A DNA stretch of 64,000 nt from Fistulifera solaris (Eukaryota > Bacillariophyta > Bacillariophyceae > Naviculales > Stauroneidaceae): positions 124,001 through 188,000 of the forward strand of contig AP026129.1 of the NCBI GenBank assembly GCA_030295235.1, in the 5' to 3' direction. The notes beneath the pieces are model-generated. The model did no database searches. It saw only the letters and a program-made list of their open reading frames with translations, and was not told the origin of the DNA. Each line of letters begins with the position of its first letter. Position 1 is the stretch's first letter. Below, piece by piece: positions 61,831 through 64,000 of this stretch. The translations under genes and the position numbers were made by a program.

Positions 61831-63131
61831 TTACAAGTTTCCCCGGGTTAGGCGTAAAAGATCATCCTGTCTCTGCTTCTCTCTCAGTAATTGCAACTGC
61901 AGATCCTGCAAGGTTAGTGGCCGTCCAAGCTGATCATATCGTGGTATCATGGATCCCAGTCTTTGTTGTCGACTAAATGGCGATGCTAGTGATGTATTTA
62001 TGTTTGGCAAACTGGTAGCGTACGAGGGTATTAGGTCTGGACCGTCATACAGGCTTCGCTGCATCGCGAAATCAAGCAATGAACGCCGTTCTGTCAGTAC
62101 TCTAGCGATTTGTATGTTCTGTTGTTGGATCAGTTCTTGTTGCTGCAGAATATTGTGCCGAACTAGAAACTCGGAGAGAGATGGTTGATTGAACTGTGTA
62201 TCAGTGACTATGAAGCTTGTTGGTTCAGTTCTGGCTGCATTGAACCCGCTTGCAAGAAAGTGTGTTGGTATTTCAATATTTTGGTTCGGTAAATTCAAGC
62301 CATGCGTATTGAGGTCATTTGTTGCAGCAGTATTCACTTGTTGATTCCGGATAAAAAGTTCCGATGGGGTCAGTCCAGCGCTCTCAACTATTGGAAGATT
62401 TCCACCTGGGGAAGAATCCTTGAGTCTAGTGTCTGAAGCAGAAGAGATGCCAGGTTTAGCATCTGCCTCTTGTTCCCTTGTCGTTTCGCACTCTTTCCCT
62501 GGTGGTAATTTACGCTTTCTTACGCCTTTTATCTGTTCCATGAGCTCAGGCTTCCCGCGAAGGAAGAAGTCGTGATAGTACTTGTGCGTGCCAGGAGGCA
62601 TGCTATCGTCTGCCACTCGTGAAAACCCGTGCCGTGTTAATCTACGGGCGAAACTATCGAACTTGGCACCCTGAAACTCTTTGTCCAAAACTTGCGATTG
62701 AAAGTTCGTTGGGTAAATACATATAGCATTTCCTGCTTCGTTCCACCAAATGACATTCTGATTTTGAGGATTTTCAATGATATGATATACTTTCTCTGGG
62801 AAAGTTCTCCCCGCTGCTCTTTTACGATGGCTCCCTTTCGCTCTTTGCAAAGTGCTGAGTGTCTCCTCTACGTGCGAGGCTTCACTTTTCCGAATTCTTG
62901 AAGGCGGCTTGCTCTTTTGGAAGCGACGCTCTCCGTCAATAAACTTTTTGGAGGAGACCTTCTCCGCGACTTCTTGGAAAGATGTTGCTCTGAAAGGTCA
63001 GGCAGATTTAGAATCCGCGTAGAATCAACAGTCGACAGCTTGAGAGAGGGGAACCTACCATTTCGCGCTCCCTGTTCGTTATCATATCGTATACCAGATT
63101 CCATGTCCGGACTATATGATCTTCGTTCCAT
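61831..63131 (-). CDS. Heat-shock-factor-type transcription factor (one frame break)
   Basis: ATG 63131 opens a basic/Ser-rich N-region (MERRSYSPDMESGIRYDN, KKSRRRSPPKSLLTESVASK). One more A in the A4 run at 62886-62889 would join it to the main frame as FGKSEASHVEETLSTLQRAK. The HSF DNA-binding domain follows: GRTFPEKVYHIIENPQNQNV, IWWNEAGNAICIYPTNF, KFDSFARRLTRHGFSRV and THKYYHDFFLRGKPELMEQI. The C-terminal half is Gln/Asn-rich (ILQQQELIQQQNIQIARVL) and lacks an obvious long hydrophobic heptad trimerisation coil. HSF-type factors are strongly expanded in diatoms, so this need not be a classic heat-shock regulator. It is a nuclear transcription factor. Confidence 0.85.
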
Positions 63132-64000
63132 TGGTTAGAAATAAGCAAACTAGGCAATGAATGCTTTTAAACTACTTGATAGGTGATGATTCTTGTTTCT
63201 CTTGTCGTCGCAACGAAAAGGAAGACGATTGTTCAGAGGTTAGATCCTCGCATAATTTCAGACAGAGTTTTTAGCAAGGAGGTACTTCTACCAGGGTATA
63301 AGCAGTACGTATTAGTGCAACTTTGCAAGATACATCAAACTGGTACATCGTTAAACTGTCAAATGGAATGACCGGGCTTAATGGTCATTGAAAATGAGTC
63401 ATGACTCATGACGAATGACGACCGAATTCAGACGATAAGGGCAATATTGTTACTTGTTTGTTAAATCTCGCCGATTAGCAAATAGTATAGAGCTTATTGT
63501 CTCTCTTTGTCTATTCTGAATCATCAGCGAATAACAATAAGCTTTTTTACGTTTTGATCCAATAACAAAAGATTTATTGCGCCAAAAGGCCTTATCCAAT
63601 ATCCGAGCCATACAAGAATTTAAAGAACTTCGCGGACCCGACTCGGGACTCCTCGGTCCTCGGCCCGTGCCCCGCATCCTCGACGTTAAGGTAAAAACGA
63701 TTCCAGGTTCCAGGTTCACGCCCGTTGACTGACTCAACTTGTAAAGTCGTTTCTTTTATTTTCACCTACTTTCTGTGACTAGCTACTGGCTACTGGCTAC
63801 TGGCTGACTCTGAAGACCAACTTACTGATCCTTCAATGGATCCTTCGCGCTTCGTTCGCGCTGACGACTCACCCATTTGTCATCTCTCATCTCATCCAGA
63901 TCTCGTCTACAGTAACGTCTGTCAAATGTTTAATGCAAAGTAACGAGTCTCGTTTCTCGTTTCTCGTCCATATTCTTTGTCCTTTGTCCTTCCTCCGCGA
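63132..64000. other. Upstream region of the HSF gene, to window end
   Basis: No gene is recognised. Short features: a palindrome TGAGTCATGACTCA at about 63395-63408, a CTACTGG triplet repeat at 63783-63803 and TCTCGTT repeats at 63949-63968. The palindrome resembles an AP-1/bZIP-type site, but no function is shown. Confidence 0.45.

Overview
The window looks like nuclear DNA of a diatom (photosynthetic stramenopile). Three things point there: GT-AG introns of about 60-100 bases, a thylakoid TPM-domain protein with a diatom-style ASA|F signal/transit junction plus a twin-arginine second signal (16402-17076), and a second lumen-targeted protein at 47076-48379. The rest is ordinary eukaryotic housekeeping: GEN1, TPT1, THOC7, RPB10, golgin-84, SART3-like, RRP1, TGS1, SPCS1, SDHAF2, QSOX and HSF. 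No rRNA, tRNA, CRISPR or virus-like element was recognised.

Layout. 0-5 kb: a partial gene, then two convergent genes broken by many small indels (bifunctional aldehyde/alcohol dehydrogenase adhE and an MFS transporter). 5-14 kb: GEN1-type nuclease and TPT1 (tail to tail), KLHDC4-like kelch protein, THOC7, RPB10 and UPF0390. 14-30 kb: a fused PARP-like/RING/Deltex-C protein, the thylakoid TPM protein, golgin-84, SART3-like, a CaaX-box protein, a ketoacyl synthase, RRP1 and an RRM protein. 30-49 kb: a secreted Cys-rich protein, a SET/MYND protein, an RCC1-repeat protein, a RecQ4-like helicase carrying GRF and SAP modules, two tandem CNNM transporters, TGS1, a lumen protein with a 29-base micro-exon, and SPCS1. 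49-64 kb: a DMT transporter, a small membrane protein, a Tul1/Dsc-type membrane E3, SDHAF2, two tail-to-tail QSOX genes and a heat-shock factor.

Most genes are independent units, not an operon. Recurrent themes are ubiquitin/ADP-ribose signalling (ART-RING-DTC protein, Tul1-like E3), DNA repair (GEN1, RecQ4-like), RNA processing (TPT1, THOC7, SART3, RRP1, TGS1) and secretory-pathway folding (QSOX pair, SPCS1).

Two cross-cutting observations matter for reading the annotation. First, many genes need one single-base correction in a homopolymer run to restore a known family's reading frame, which suggests residual sequence error; 0.6-5 kb is far worse and may be true decay. Second, several long intergenic spacers, mostly between divergent genes, carry pairs of a degenerate ~60-base motif about 225-240 bases apart, which looks like an undescribed dispersed repeat. 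The strongest novelty candidate is the single-chain ART-RING-DTC protein.
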